DNA of 64,000 bases. Origin: Pseudomonas mucidolens (GTDB taxonomy: Bacteria > Pseudomonadota > Gammaproteobacteria > Pseudomonadales > Pseudomonadaceae). This document shows positions 44,981 to 53,250 of the stretch, piece by piece. Location of the stretch: the NCBI RefSeq assembly GCF_900106045.1, contig NZ_LT629802.1, positions 5,394,001 to 5,458,000 of the forward strand, given 5' to 3'. Made by a program: the position numbers and the translations under genes. Below the pieces are notes generated by a model, which saw nothing but the letters and a program-made list of their open reading frames with translations, did not search any database and had not been told where the DNA came from. Position 1 is the first letter of the stretch; each line of letters starts with the position of its first letter.

Positions 44981-45822
44981 GCATCACCCCCTACTTTGGC
45001 ATCGGGTTGTTTGCAAATGCGGTCGAGCATGATGGCCAGCAGCACGATCGCCAGGCCGGCTTCAAAGCCCAGCGAAATGTCGGCGGTGTTCAACGCGTTG
45101 ACCACGGGCTTGCCGAGGCCGTCCGCGCCCACCAGGGCGGCGATCACCACCATCGATAACGAGAGCATGATGCATTGGGTAATGCCGGCGGCAATGCTCG
45201 GCATGGCGTAGGGCAGTTCAATGCGCGAGAGCAATTGACGGCGTGAGCAGCCAAAGGCCTTGCCGGCGTCCATCAACTCTTGCGGTACATCACGGATACC
45301 CAGGTAAGTCAGACGGATTGGCGCGGCAATCGCGAACACCACCGTGGAAATCAGGCCGGGCACCACACCCAGCCCAAAGAGAGTCAGGGTAGGGATGAGG
45401 TAGACGAAGGTCGGTACGGTCTGCATCAGATCGAGCACCGGCCGCATCACGGTGAAGAACATGGGCTTGTGTGCGGCGACGATCCCCAGCGGCACACCAA
45501 TCACCACGCAGACCAGGGTGGCGAACAGTACCTGCGCCAGGGTCTCCATGGTTTCCTGCCAGTACCCCAAGTTGAGGATCAGCACAAAAGAGACGACCAC
45601 AAAAACAGTCAATCCCCATTTACGTTGAATGAAGTGAGCGAGTAGCGCAATCAGACCGATCAATGCCAGTGGATTGAACCAGGTCAGCGCAAACGTCACG
45701 CCTTGAATCATCGTTTCCAGTGTCGATGCAATTGCGTCGAAATAGTCGGCGCCGTTTTGCGTCAACCATTCGACGAAGGCAGCGATGTACTGGCCTAGCG
45801 GGATTTTATGATCAGTCAGCAT
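44977..45822 (-). CDS. cbcW: choline/betaine ABC importer, permease
   Basis: A 281-residue inner-membrane permease of the ProW type, with about six membrane segments after a short amphipathic N-terminus (PLGQYIAAFVEWLTQNGADYFDAI). The EAA loop, which contacts the ATPase, is IRDVPQELMDAGKAFGCSRRQLLSRIELPYAMPSIAAG. ATG 45822 was chosen as typical; upstream in-frame ATGs exist. 91 bases after cbcX and overlapping cbcV. Confidence 0.94.
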   Translation of the reverse strand: MLTDHKIPLGQYIAAFVEWLTQNGADYFDAIASTLETMIQGVTFALTWFNPLALIGLIALLAHFIQRKWGLTVFVVVSFVLILNLGYWQETMETLAQVLFATLVCVVIGVPLGIVAAHKPMFFTVMRPVLDLMQTVPTFVYLIPTLTLFGLGVVPGLISTVVFAIAAPIRLTYLGIRDVPQELMDAGKAFGCSRRQLLSRIELPYAMPSIAAGITQCIMLSLSMVVIAALVGADGLGKPVVNALNTADISLGFEAGLAIVLLAIMLDRICKQPDAKVGGDA

Positions 45823-45913
45823 GGTAGTGAGTGTCCACATGCGAAGTGGGAAAACATCCCGGGGCGGCACGCCGACCCGGGGTTAGCGGTTGTGTGTGGG
45901 GGCCAGTATTCGC

Positions 45914-46861
45914 CTAGTTGGCGAGGTAGGTTTTCACGGCTTGCGCTCCGGGTTTGCCATCAATGGTGGTTACCCCGGCGAGCCAGGTGTCGAGCACTTG
46001 CGGATTCTTTTTCAGCCAGGCCTTGGCCGCGGCCTCGGGCTTCATCTTGTCGTCCAGGACATTGCCCATCAGGGTGCTTTCCATGTCCAGGGTGAACACC
46101 AGGTTTTTCAGCAACTGACCCACGTTGCTGCATTCCTCGACGTAGCCTTTGCGGGTGTTGGTGTAGATGGTGGCCTTGCCGTAATCGGGGCCGAACGAAT
46201 CGTCACCGCCGGTGAGGTACTTCATCTTGAAGCGGGTGTTCATCGGGTGTGGTTCCCAGCCCAGGAACACCACATCGGTCCCGCGCCGCTCGGCGCGATC
46301 GACTTGGGACAACATGCCGGCTTCGCTGGACTCGACCACTTTGAACCCGGCGTCCTTCAAGCCGAAGGCATTCTTGTCGATCAGGCTCTGGATGGTGCGG
46401 TTGCCATCGTTGCCCGGTTCGATGCCGTAGATCTTGCCGCCGAGCTCTTTCTTGAACTTGGTAATGTCGGCGAAATCCTTCAGGCCTTTGTTGTACAGCG
46501 CCTCAGGTACCGCCAGGGTGTACTTGGCGTTTTCCAGGTTGGCGCGCACGGTGTCGACGGTGCCGGCATCACGGTACTGCTTGATGTCGTTTTCCATGGT
46601 CGGCATCCAGTTGCCGAGGAATATGTCCATGTTCTTGCCGTCGGCCAGGGACTTGTAGGTCACCGGTACGGAAATCATCGTGGTCTTGGTTTTATAGCCT
46701 AGGGCTTCAAGTACGACGCTGGTCGTCGCGGTAGTGACGGTGATGTCGGTCCAGCCGACGTCGGAGAAGTTGACAGTGCTGCATTGTTCCGGCTCAGCGG
46801 CATTGGCGGCGAGCGACAGACTCAGCATGGCGGTCAACAACAACGGGTGGGAACCTTTCAT
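45914..46861 (-). CDS. cbcX: choline/betaine ABC importer, periplasmic binding protein
   Basis: A 315-residue binding protein of the ProX/ChoX type. Sec signal to about residue 22 (LSLAANAAEP), then CSTVNFSDVGWTDITVTTATTSVVLEALGY, MDIFLGNWMPTMEND, YGIEPGNDGNRTI and FLGWEPHPMN, whose aromatic residues build the quaternary-ammonium box. First gene of cbcXWV. The gap upstream carries 21-bp-spaced direct repeats that could bind GbdR. It is about half identical by eye to CaiX further along the window. Confidence 0.94.
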   Translation of the reverse strand: MKGSHPLLLTAMLSLSLAANAAEPEQCSTVNFSDVGWTDITVTTATTSVVLEALGYKTKTTMISVPVTYKSLADGKNMDIFLGNWMPTMENDIKQYRDAGTVDTVRANLENAKYTLAVPEALYNKGLKDFADITKFKKELGGKIYGIEPGNDGNRTIQSLIDKNAFGLKDAGFKVVESSEAGMLSQVDRAERRGTDVVFLGWEPHPMNTRFKMKYLTGGDDSFGPDYGKATIYTNTRKGYVEECSNVGQLLKNLVFTLDMESTLMGNVLDDKMKPEAAAKAWLKKNPQVLDTWLAGVTTIDGKPGAQAVKTYLAN

Positions 46862-47010
46862 GAACGTGGACTCCTGGTATTTTTCTAGCGGTGCTTGACC
46901 GCGCTTATAAGTATTGCAGTTGGGGCGTGCGATGACCGCGTGGCCTCAGTGCCTTGCAAACGAGTCGAGACTGATCATGTACCAGTGAAAATCTGACGCC
47001 TACAGGGGGC

Positions 47011-47043
47011 GTCGTATCCAGTACAGGGATGGTCGTATCCAGT
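47011..47043. promoter_or_regulatory. direct repeats upstream of cbcX, candidate GbdR operator
   Basis: GTCGTATCCAGT occurs twice, at 47011-47022 and 47032-47043, exactly 21 bp apart: two helical turns, as usual for AraC-type half-sites. It lies 150 bases before cbcX and about 250 before sdaB, in a 427-base gap with no gene. Confidence 0.6.
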
Positions 47044-47288
47044 GTCGGTGACGTCGCTTACAGCTTTTTCCAAAGCCAAAACAGCACTTTTTGGCGACTT
47101 GCACCGCAAAAAACGGCCATTTCGCCCCAATGCCCGGGGACGACGCTGGCGAGCATGGGTATGTCGGTGTGAGACGCCGCAGGGTGCAACGAAAGCTTGA
47201 TGATGCCGCCATCAGGCGACTTGAGCGTAGCAGCTCCGCCACCAGGTGTTACTGCGCCTGGCGTGTGCTATCGAGGAGTTTCACGGCA

Positions 47289-48665
47289 ATGGCTATCAGC
47301 GTTTTCGACCTGTTCAAGATCGGCATCGGTCCTTCCAGTTCTCACACCGTCGGCCCCATGCGGGCTGCGGCGTTGTTCGCTCAGGTGCTGCGCGAACGCG
47401 GTATGTTGGAGCAGGTGCGGCGCGTCGAGGTTCAACTCTACGGCTCATTGTCGGCCACCGGCATTGGCCACGGCAGTGATAACGCCGTGATCATGGGACT
47501 GATGGGCGAATGGCCGGATGCGATTGACCCCTCTCAGATCGGCCCCCGCATCGATACCGTCCGAAAGACTAACACACTGCTGCTGGATAACCGGTTACCG
47601 GTGCCTTTCCTGTGGTCAAGGGACATGCGCCTGCTCGATGAAAACCTGCCGTTCCATCCCAATGCCATGACCCTGGTGGTGTTCGGTGATGAGGCCGAGC
47701 TACACCGCGACACCTACTACTCGGTCGGTGGCGGTTTTGTGGTGGACGAGGCCCAGGCCCGCAGCGGCGTGGCGGACACGGATCGCACCGAGTTGCCTTA
47801 CGATTTCTCCAGCGCAGTGGAGTTGTTGAGCCTGTGCAAAACCCACAACCTGCGGGTGGCCGAGCTGATGCTGGCCAATGAAAAAGTCTGGCGCTCGGAG
47901 GCGGAAATTCGCAGCGGCTTGATGACACTCTGGCACGCCATGCAAGACTGTGTGGAGCAGGGCCTGAAGCACGAAGGCATTCTTCCTGGTGGCCTGAATG
48001 TGCGGCGACGAGCGGCCAGGTTGCACCGCAGTTTGCAGGAGTTGAACAAGCCCAATGTGATCGGCTCGACCCTGAGCGCCATGGAATGGGTCAACCTGTT
48101 CGCGCTCGCGGTGAACGAAGAGAACGCGGCCGGCGGGCGCATGGTCACGGCACCGACCAATGGCGCGGCGGGGATCATCCCGGCAGTTCTGCACTATTTC
48201 ATGAAGTTCAGTGAAGAGGTCACCGAAGCCAACGTGGTGGACTACTTTCTCGGTGCGGCAGCGGTGGGGATTCTGTGTAAAAAGAATGCTTCGATCTCGG
48301 GTGCCGAGGTCGGGTGCCAGGGGGAAGTGGGTTCCGCCTGTGCGATGGCGGCAGCGGGCCTGGCGGAGATTCTCGGCGCCACGCCGGAGCAGTTATGCAA
48401 CGCAGCGGAAATCGGCCTGGAGCATAACCTGGGCCTGACCTGCGACCCGGTCGGCGGGTTGGTGCAGGTGCCGTGTATCGAACGCAATGCAATCGCCGCG
48501 GTGAAAGCGATCAATGCGGCGCAGATGGCATTGCGCGGCGACGGCCAGCACTTCATCTCGCTGGACCGAGTGATCCGCACCATGCGCGATACCGGGGCGG
48601 ACATGCACGACAAGTACAAGGAAACCTCGCGAGGCGGTTTGGCCGTGAGTATGGTGGAGTGCTGA
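47289..48665 (+). CDS. sdaB: L-serine dehydratase
   Basis: An iron-sulphur L-serine deaminase giving pyruvate and ammonia. 458 residues: [23 protein letters not shown] at the N-terminus, [50 protein letters not shown] and [23 protein letters not shown], with the cluster cysteines. In this block it converts serine, formed from glycine released by betaine breakdown, into pyruvate. The ATG at 47289 follows GAGGAG. It is divergent from cbcX, and the IS110 element begins 42 bases after its stop. Confidence 0.96.
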   Translation: MAISVFDLFKIGIGPSSSHTVGPMRAAALFAQVLRERGMLEQVRRVEVQLYGSLSATGIGHGSDNAVIMGLMGEWPDAIDPSQIGPRIDTVRKTNTLLLDNRLPVPFLWSRDMRLLDENLPFHPNAMTLVVFGDEAELHRDTYYSVGGGFVVDEAQARSGVADTDRTELPYDFSSAVELLSLCKTHNLRVAELMLANEKVWRSEAEIRSGLMTLWHAMQDCVEQGLKHEGILPGGLNVRRRAARLHRSLQELNKPNVIGSTLSAMEWVNLFALAVNEENAAGGRMVTAPTNGAAGIIPAVLHYFMKFSEEVTEANVVDYFLGAAAVGILCKKNASISGAEVGCQGEVGSACAMAAAGLAEILGATPEQLCNAAEIGLEHNLGLTCDPVGGLVQVPCIERNAIAAVKAINAAQMALRGDGQHFISLDRVIRTMRDTGADMHDKYKETSRGGLAVSMVEC

Positions 48666-48685
48666 ACCCGTAAAGCCGGGTCACC

Positions 48686-48707
48686 GGCATTCGCGAGCAA
48701 GCCCGCT
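48686..48707. repeat. left part of REP interrupted by the IS110 element
   Basis: GCATTCGCGAGCAAGCCCGC followed by T: a type B REP arm that stops exactly after CT at 48706-48707, where the insertion sequence begins. The opposite REP arm lies at 49901-49928. Confidence 0.85.
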
Positions 48708-48739
48708 TGTGTCTTGATCTAGGAATAAACTCTGGGGTG

Positions 48740-48890
48740 AGAGGGGTGGATGGCAAGCTGCAAGTCCGCGGTGCTCAAAGCACGTGTGGGAGCCGAGCTG
48801 CCATCCACCTTTCCACTCTGGCCTACAAGCCCGAACAGTTGGACGAGCAGCCACTCGAAATCACAAGCGTGGGCAAAGCCAGAGCACTCT
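48740..48890 (+). ncRNA. predicted IS110 bridge RNA
   Basis: Two stem-loops in the 5' noncoding end. Loop 1 is closed by GGTGGATGGCA (48745-48755) and TGCCATCCACC (48799-48809). It carries GCAAGTCCGC (48760-48769), identical but for one base to the left target GCAAGCCCGC, and GTGTGGGAGC (48784-48793), complementary to the REP consensus GCTCCCACAC across the CT core. Loop 2 is closed by CTCTGGC (48816-48822) and GCCAGAG (48878-48884). It carries ACAGTTG (48835-48841), identical to the element's right end, and CACAAGC (48862-48868), complementary to GCTTGTG at its left end. This is the guide layout of the bridge RNA described for IS621. Expression is not shown; the RNA ends are approximate. Confidence 0.82.
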
Positions 48891-48917
48891 CACATCTGAG
48901 TGTAAGAGGGTTTTGCC

Positions 48918-49835
48918 ATGATTTCCTGGGTCGGTATCGACATCTCAAAATCAAACCTTGTCGTCTGGGTTAAACCACAGAGCGAAGGTTTCGATGTTTC
49001 AAACACTTCAGAAGGATTTCTTGAGCTGATTCGACGATTGAGTCAGTTTGAAGTCAGTCTGATTTTGCTGGAGGCCACCGGGGGCTATGAGCGTAATGCC
49101 ATGGCGGCTCTGCAAGGCGCAAACTTCAAGGTGCTCAGGGTCAATCCTCGCCGAGCCAGATCCTTTGCCGTGGCGATGGGCAAGAATGCGAAGACTGACG
49201 CTATTGATGCGGCCGTTCTAGCAGACTTTGCTGAAGTGCTGAATGCCTCAAGCAGCAAGGTTATTTCGCCTGAGCGTGAAGCGCTCCGCGAGCTGGTTCA
49301 GCAGCGCGAGCATTTCGTTCAGCAACGAGACGACAATAAGCGCCGTCTTCAGCAAGCCCAGCTACCAGCCGTTATTGCGCTGATCAAAGGCCATATTCAC
49401 TTCCTGCAAACGCAAATCAGGCAACTTGATAAGGCCATCAATCAGAGCATGCACGAACTGGACGCAGAAAAAGCCCAGCGGCTCATCTCTGTTAAAGGTA
49501 TCGGTACGGTTGCCACCGCGAGTTTGCTGGTTTATCTGCCCGAACTAGGTGAGCTTGATCGCCGTGAGGTTGCGGCCTTGGCAGGTATCGCGCCCTTGAA
49601 CGACGACAGCGGTAATCACAGCGGGAAGCGACATATCTATGGAGGCAGAGCCCGTGTCAGACGGGCTCTGTACATGTCCTGCTGGGTTGTAATCCGCCAT
49701 CAGCCCGACTTCAAGGCACGCTACGAAGGCCTTCGAGAGCGAGGTAAGAGCGCGAAGGTCGCGCTCATCGCCTGCATGCGTGTACTGCTGATTAGGCTCA
49801 ATGCCATGTTGCGAGATGGCACTGAGTGGCGGTGA
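48918..49835 (+). CDS. IS110-family transposase (DEDD recombinase)
   Basis: A 305-residue IS110 transposase. The N-terminal RuvC-like domain shows the DEDD residues: VGIDISK (Asp7), LLEATGGYE (Glu) and KTDAIDAAV (two Asp). A coiled-coil region follows (about 125-185). The C-terminal Transposase_20 domain has SVKGIGTVATASLLVYLPELGEL, ALAGIAPLNDDSG and the serine region of the family. Intact and probably functional. In this family the enzyme works with a bridge RNA from the noncoding end, found here just upstream. Confidence 0.95.
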   Translation: MISWVGIDISKSNLVVWVKPQSEGFDVSNTSEGFLELIRRLSQFEVSLILLEATGGYERNAMAALQGANFKVLRVNPRRARSFAVAMGKNAKTDAIDAAVLADFAEVLNASSSKVISPEREALRELVQQREHFVQQRDDNKRRLQQAQLPAVIALIKGHIHFLQTQIRQLDKAINQSMHELDAEKAQRLISVKGIGTVATASLLVYLPELGELDRREVAALAGIAPLNDDSGNHSGKRHIYGGRARVRRALYMSCWVVIRHQPDFKARYEGLRERGKSAKVALIACMRVLLIRLNAMLRDGTEWR

Positions 49836-49900
49836 CGAATGGCATGGTGAAGACAGTTGCTCCCGCCTGTGTTCGGCGTTCGCCCAATGGGTTCGGTCGA

Positions 49901-49928
49901 GTGTGGGAGCGGGCTTGCTCGCGAATGC
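49901..49928. repeat. right REP arm of the interrupted REPIN
   Basis: GTGTGGGAGCGGGCTTGCTC followed by GCGAATGC, the inverted partner of the arm at 48686-48707. Removing the IS would rebuild a REPIN with a loop of about 39 bases. Beyond it, 49929-50230 shows no gene. Confidence 0.85.
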
Positions 49929-50234
49929 GATAGCGCAGGCAACACTGCTCATAAAGTGAACACAGAGACCCAGAGCGCCACCTTTTAGTGCGTCGCAAAT
50001 AGATAAGTAGCTTGCAAACGATTCTGCGCCTGACCACCCGTCACCTGTGCTTGTGGTGACACACTTCCTACACACGCTGAAAGCGCCTTCCCACAAGTGC
50101 TACCGTTCTGCTCACCGGCTGGGGAAGGACTGCTCACACCTCCTTTTCGGGTCATATCCTACACTTGATCCGCGGGCGTGTTTAAAGGCTTCAGCAGGTC
50201 GTTTTCAGGATTTATTGAATGTGCATTCAAGTTT

Positions 50235-50250
50235 AGGCATGGCATTTGCT
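50235..50250 (+). promoter_or_regulatory. sigma54-type promoter upstream of gbdR
   Basis: AGGCATGGCATTTGCT fits the -24/-12 consensus (TGGCACG-N4-TTGCW): GG and GC are separated by exactly 10 bases and TTGCT is perfect. It lies 96 bases before the gbdR ATG. Control by NtrC or CbrB would make the activator respond to nitrogen or carbon limitation; this is inference, in line with reports for P. aeruginosa gbdR as I recall them. Confidence 0.6.
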
Positions 50251-50345
50251 CTATCAATTCAAAGCCTCTCTCCCGTCGGATGATGAGCGCAATAACAAGA
50301 GCCTCGCCTGAGGCCGCCACCCGCTTTGTGTGAGGAGATACCGCG

Positions 50346-51449
50346 ATGACGTCGTCCAACGCTGGGGCTCAACCCCAGAACCGTGCGCCTCAATCCATCG
50401 GCTTTTTGCTGTTGGACAATTTCACGCTGATTTCCCTGGCCTCCGCAGTGGAACCGCTGCGCATGGCCAATCAGTTGTCCGGTCGCGAGCTGTACCGCTG
50501 GACGACCCTGAGTGTCGACGGCAACCAGGTGTGGGCCAGCGACGGGCTGCAAATCACCCCCGACGCCTCCATACACAAAGCGCCGGTCCTCGACACAGTG
50601 ATTGTCTGTGGTGGCGTGGGTATCCAGCGCTCGGTGACCCGTGAACACGTGTCCTGGTTGCAGGGCCAGGCGCGCCAGTCGCGTCGCCTCGGCGCAGTCT
50701 GTACTGGCAGTTGGGCCCTGGCGTGCGCGGGGCTGCTGGACGGTTTTGACTGCAGTGTGCACTGGGAATGCCTGGCGGCTATGCAGGAAGCCTTTCCGCG
50801 AGTATCGATGAGCACGCGCCTGTTCACCCTCGACCGCAATCGCTTCACCAGCTCCGGCGGCACCGCGCCGCTGGACATGATGTTGCACCTGATCAGCCGT
50901 GACCACGGTCGTGAATTGTCGGCAGCGATTTCCGAGATGTTCGTCTACGAACGCATCCGCAATGAGCAGGATCACCAGCGTGTACCGCTCAAGCACATGC
51001 TCGGCACCAACCAGCCGAAATTGCAGGAAATCGTGACGCTGATGGAAGCCAATCTGGAAGAACCGATCGACCTGGATGAGCTGGCGGTATACGTCGCGGT
51101 CTCCCGGCGGCAGTTGGAAAGACTGTTCCAGAAATACCTGCACTGCTCGCCGTCGCGCTACTACCTCAAGCTGCGGCTGATCCGTGCGCGGCAATTGCTC
51201 AAGCAAACGCCGATGTCGATCATCGAAGTCGCCTCGGTGTGCGGATTCGTGTCTACACCGCACTTCTCCAAGTGCTACCGCGAATACTTCGGCATTCCAC
51301 CTCGCGATGAGCGTGTGGGCTCCAATACCACCCAGCAAGTGGCGATGATGCCGATTCCGACGGCGCTGGTGTTGTCACCGTTGTCCGGGCCGATGTCGGC
51401 GTTGAGTCAGGCCAGGAACGAGTCGACGTTTGCCAGCGTAAGGCTGTAG
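50346..51449 (+). CDS. gbdR: AraC-family activator GbdR (glycine betaine/dimethylglycine-responsive)
   Basis: A 367-residue regulator: residues about 15-200 are a DJ-1/PfpI-like amidotransferase fold (IGFLLLDNFTLISLASAVEPLRMAN, VIVCGGVGIQ, GAVCTGSWALACAGLLDG) for ligand sensing. Residues about 235-335 are the AraC double helix-turn-helix (VSRRQLERLFQKYLHCSPSRYYLKLRL, ASVCGFVSTPHFSKCYREYFG). GbdR activates betaine, dimethylglycine and sarcosine catabolism and choline-uptake genes. Its position next to sdaB and cbcXWV matches PA5380 (from memory). A sigma54-like promoter lies upstream. Confidence 0.93.
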   Translation: MTSSNAGAQPQNRAPQSIGFLLLDNFTLISLASAVEPLRMANQLSGRELYRWTTLSVDGNQVWASDGLQITPDASIHKAPVLDTVIVCGGVGIQRSVTREHVSWLQGQARQSRRLGAVCTGSWALACAGLLDGFDCSVHWECLAAMQEAFPRVSMSTRLFTLDRNRFTSSGGTAPLDMMLHLISRDHGRELSAAISEMFVYERIRNEQDHQRVPLKHMLGTNQPKLQEIVTLMEANLEEPIDLDELAVYVAVSRRQLERLFQKYLHCSPSRYYLKLRLIRARQLLKQTPMSIIEVASVCGFVSTPHFSKCYREYFGIPPRDERVGSNTTQQVAMMPIPTALVLSPLSGPMSALSQARNESTFASVRL

Positions 51450-51464
51450 ACCGAGGCGTCTGCA

Positions 51465-51556
51465 TCGCGAGCAAGTCGCACCGCCGCTCCCACATTTTGA
51501 CGTGTGAATACGGTCAAATGTGGGAGTGGCTGTGCGACGATTCGACTTGCTCGCGA
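51465..51556. repeat. REPIN variant after gbdR
   Basis: Inverted arms TCGCGAGCAAGTCGCACCGC and its rough complement, with an inner pair CCGCTCCCACATTTTGAC / GTCAAATGTGGGAG. In both arms GTCGCACAGCC-type sequence replaces the usual GCCC between AGCAA and the CTCCCAC block. Confidence 0.8.
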
Positions 51557-51566
51557 TAACGGTGTA

Positions 51567-51830
51567 TCAGGCCCCGGACCCCTGCCTGAATGCCACCAAA
51601 GCCGGCAGCAATTGCTTGTCGATCGCCTGTCGCACCGCCGGCAAAATGGTCGCACTGCTGGTGTACATCTGTTCGACCATGCCCTTGAGTGCCTTGGCCC
51701 GTGCCTGGTCCAGGCCGCGCACTGCACATTCGCACGCCTGCTCGGCGGTGGCGCCGCTGGACACCTCGAAACCCAGCGAGCGCAGTTGGCTCAGCAGGTC
51801 ATCCTGGTCAATCAAATCCGCATGCATCAT
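51567..51830 (-). CDS. small conserved-looking protein of unknown function
   Basis: An 87-residue acidic helical protein beginning MMHADLIDQDDLLSQLRSLGFEV, with two cysteines (ACECAV) and no signal or membrane segment. No family is recognised. Codon use and composition look native. The ATG pair at 51830/51827 has AGGA upstream. It converges with gbdR. A 14-base sequence shared with the gbdR upstream region lies 104 bases before it, so the two may share a regulator. Confidence 0.6.
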   Translation of the reverse strand: MMHADLIDQDDLLSQLRSLGFEVSSGATAEQACECAVRGLDQARAKALKGMVEQMYTSSATILPAVRQAIDKQLLPALVAFRQGSGA

Positions 51831-52042
51831 GACGTTTATCCTGGTGAAGGGAGCGGGGGATCAAGCTTGATTCTGGTGGGCCATCAGCGGGGCGGCAAGG
51901 CCTGAATGCACGAATGACCGTGACACCTATGAGCAGGTCGTTTTCGGCTAACTGCTCCGCGCAGGGAGTAGGCACACTGGTCTCAAGCTAGCAACTTGAC
52001 GGTTTGGTCACCCTCCGGATGCACGGCTCACACAAGGCACTC

Positions 52043-52080
52043 AGCCCCGATCTTGTCACGGCTTGATCGGGGCTTTTTTT
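52043..52080 (+). terminator. strong intrinsic terminator, plus strand
   Basis: AGCCCCGATC and GATCGGGGCT form a perfect 10-bp stem with a 12-base loop, followed by seven T residues on the plus strand. No plus-strand gene ends nearby (gbdR ended 590 bases earlier). It abuts the end of the minus-strand hydroxylase gene, for which it lacks a T-tail. The 51831-52042 stretch before it holds no gene. Confidence 0.85.
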
Positions 52081-53241
52081 CTAGCGCTGCAGCACCAGGA
52101 TGCGCGACAGCAACTCATCCCGGTCTATGTAGCAACCCTGGAAGTGCCGGGCGCCGGATGCGGGGTCAAAGGCATTGCGCGCATGCAGGGTGCGACGGTT
52201 ATCGAAACACCACAGCTCGCCGGGGTTCAGGCGCTTGACCAGGCGGAAACGCTCGTCGCGGGTCATGGCGATAAAACGCCGGTAAGCACGGTACAGCAGC
52301 GGCATCTGCGCCACGCTGGTCTCGAACGGCCCGCGCAGAAAGTTGGCCATGCGGATTTCGGCGACTTCGCCCAAGGCATCCAGGGCGATAATCGGTGCCA
52401 GGCGCCGATAGTCGCTGTGGCGATCCTTGTTGCGAAACTCCACCGCAATTTCACACAGGGCGCGGAAGGCTTCAGGGTCCTCATCACGCAGAGCGTTGGC
52501 GATCGCGAACCCATCGACAAAAATACTCTCGCCCCCGTCGGCATCGTTCACCAGGCAATGCAGGAACTGCAGTCCCGGTTGCAGCTCGCGAGTCGGCAAA
52601 TCGCTGTGCAGCGGCAAGTTGAAAGCGGTGTAGGCGTTGCTGTCGGCGTCGGCCTTTGATTGCACGTTGAACAACACCCCGAAGTTGCTTTCGCGGATAA
52701 ACGAAATACGTTTGGCGATCAGTGCCAGTGAACCGGGCTCGGTGGGCACGCCGCGCACATGAGTGAGGCCGCTGTCACGTAGCGCCAGCAACCATTGCAG
52801 CAGGGCCGCGGGATCTTCCATCAGCGCGGCGTAATCGAAGACCGGCCACTCGAATGCGCGGTCCCAGAGCTGGCTCTTCGGTTTGGCCGCCAGGCGCTCG
52901 GCCCGGGATTCGTCGTCGTAGGCGTGAGCCCGAAGCCAGCCTGGATCGAAACGGCTGGTGTGGCCGCCGTGCCAGCGTACGCAAAGAAGGCCTTGTTCGA
53001 TGTGGGCGTCGAGGGCTACCAGGTCCTCGTCGACATCGACAATTTCCAGTACCTGTTCACGTGTCACGTTGTAGACACACTGCGGGCACGGGCAGTTGTC
53101 CCGTAGCCATTGATAATGAAACGGGCTGACCCGACCGTCGGCCCATTGCACCCGCAGCTGATCGGGCAATCGTTCAAGGTGGGTCAGGGCACTGATCAAC
53201 GGGTATGTGTGGAAGTCGGCAACAGCGGCGGCGGTGTGCAT
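52081..53241 (-). CDS. gamma-butyrobetaine hydroxylase
   Basis: A 386-residue iron- and 2-oxoglutarate-dependent dioxygenase that hydroxylates gamma-butyrobetaine to L-carnitine. An N-terminal zinc-binding domain of the GBBH type (YQWLRDNCPCPQCVYNVTREQVLEI) precedes the TauD-like domain, which has the iron ligands H-x-D in LPLHSDLPTRE and a distal His in RTLHARNAF, with the 2OG-binding Arg just after. It is last in the carnitine operon, 9 bases after cdhB, so the strain can feed gamma-butyrobetaine into the same pathway. The Pseudomonas AK1 enzyme is of similar length, from memory. Confidence 0.92.
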   Translation of the reverse strand: MHTAAAVADFHTYPLISALTHLERLPDQLRVQWADGRVSPFHYQWLRDNCPCPQCVYNVTREQVLEIVDVDEDLVALDAHIEQGLLCVRWHGGHTSRFDPGWLRAHAYDDESRAERLAAKPKSQLWDRAFEWPVFDYAALMEDPAALLQWLLALRDSGLTHVRGVPTEPGSLALIAKRISFIRESNFGVLFNVQSKADADSNAYTAFNLPLHSDLPTRELQPGLQFLHCLVNDADGGESIFVDGFAIANALRDEDPEAFRALCEIAVEFRNKDRHSDYRRLAPIIALDALGEVAEIRMANFLRGPFETSVAQMPLLYRAYRRFIAMTRDERFRLVKRLNPGELWCFDNRRTLHARNAFDPASGARHFQGCYIDRDELLSRILVLQR

Positions 53242-53250
53242 TGCGATTCC

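Larger units (their letters stand above)
48708..49861 (+). mobile_element. IS110-family insertion sequence within a REP
   Basis: A 1154-bp element without terminal inverted repeats or target duplication other than a CT dinucleotide at each boundary (48706-48707 and 49860-49861), as known for IS110. It holds a 210-base 5' noncoding end, one transposase gene and a 26-base 3' end. The flanks are a REP: AGCAAGCCCG before the left CT and CCCGCCTG after the right CT, with the second REP arm 40 bases farther on. The exact borders were deduced by eye from REP interruption and guide matches. Confidence 0.87.

Noticed and set aside
43802..45211. 460-codon open frame opposite cbcV
   Set aside because: Mirror frame of the ABC ATPase; no motif and no start context.
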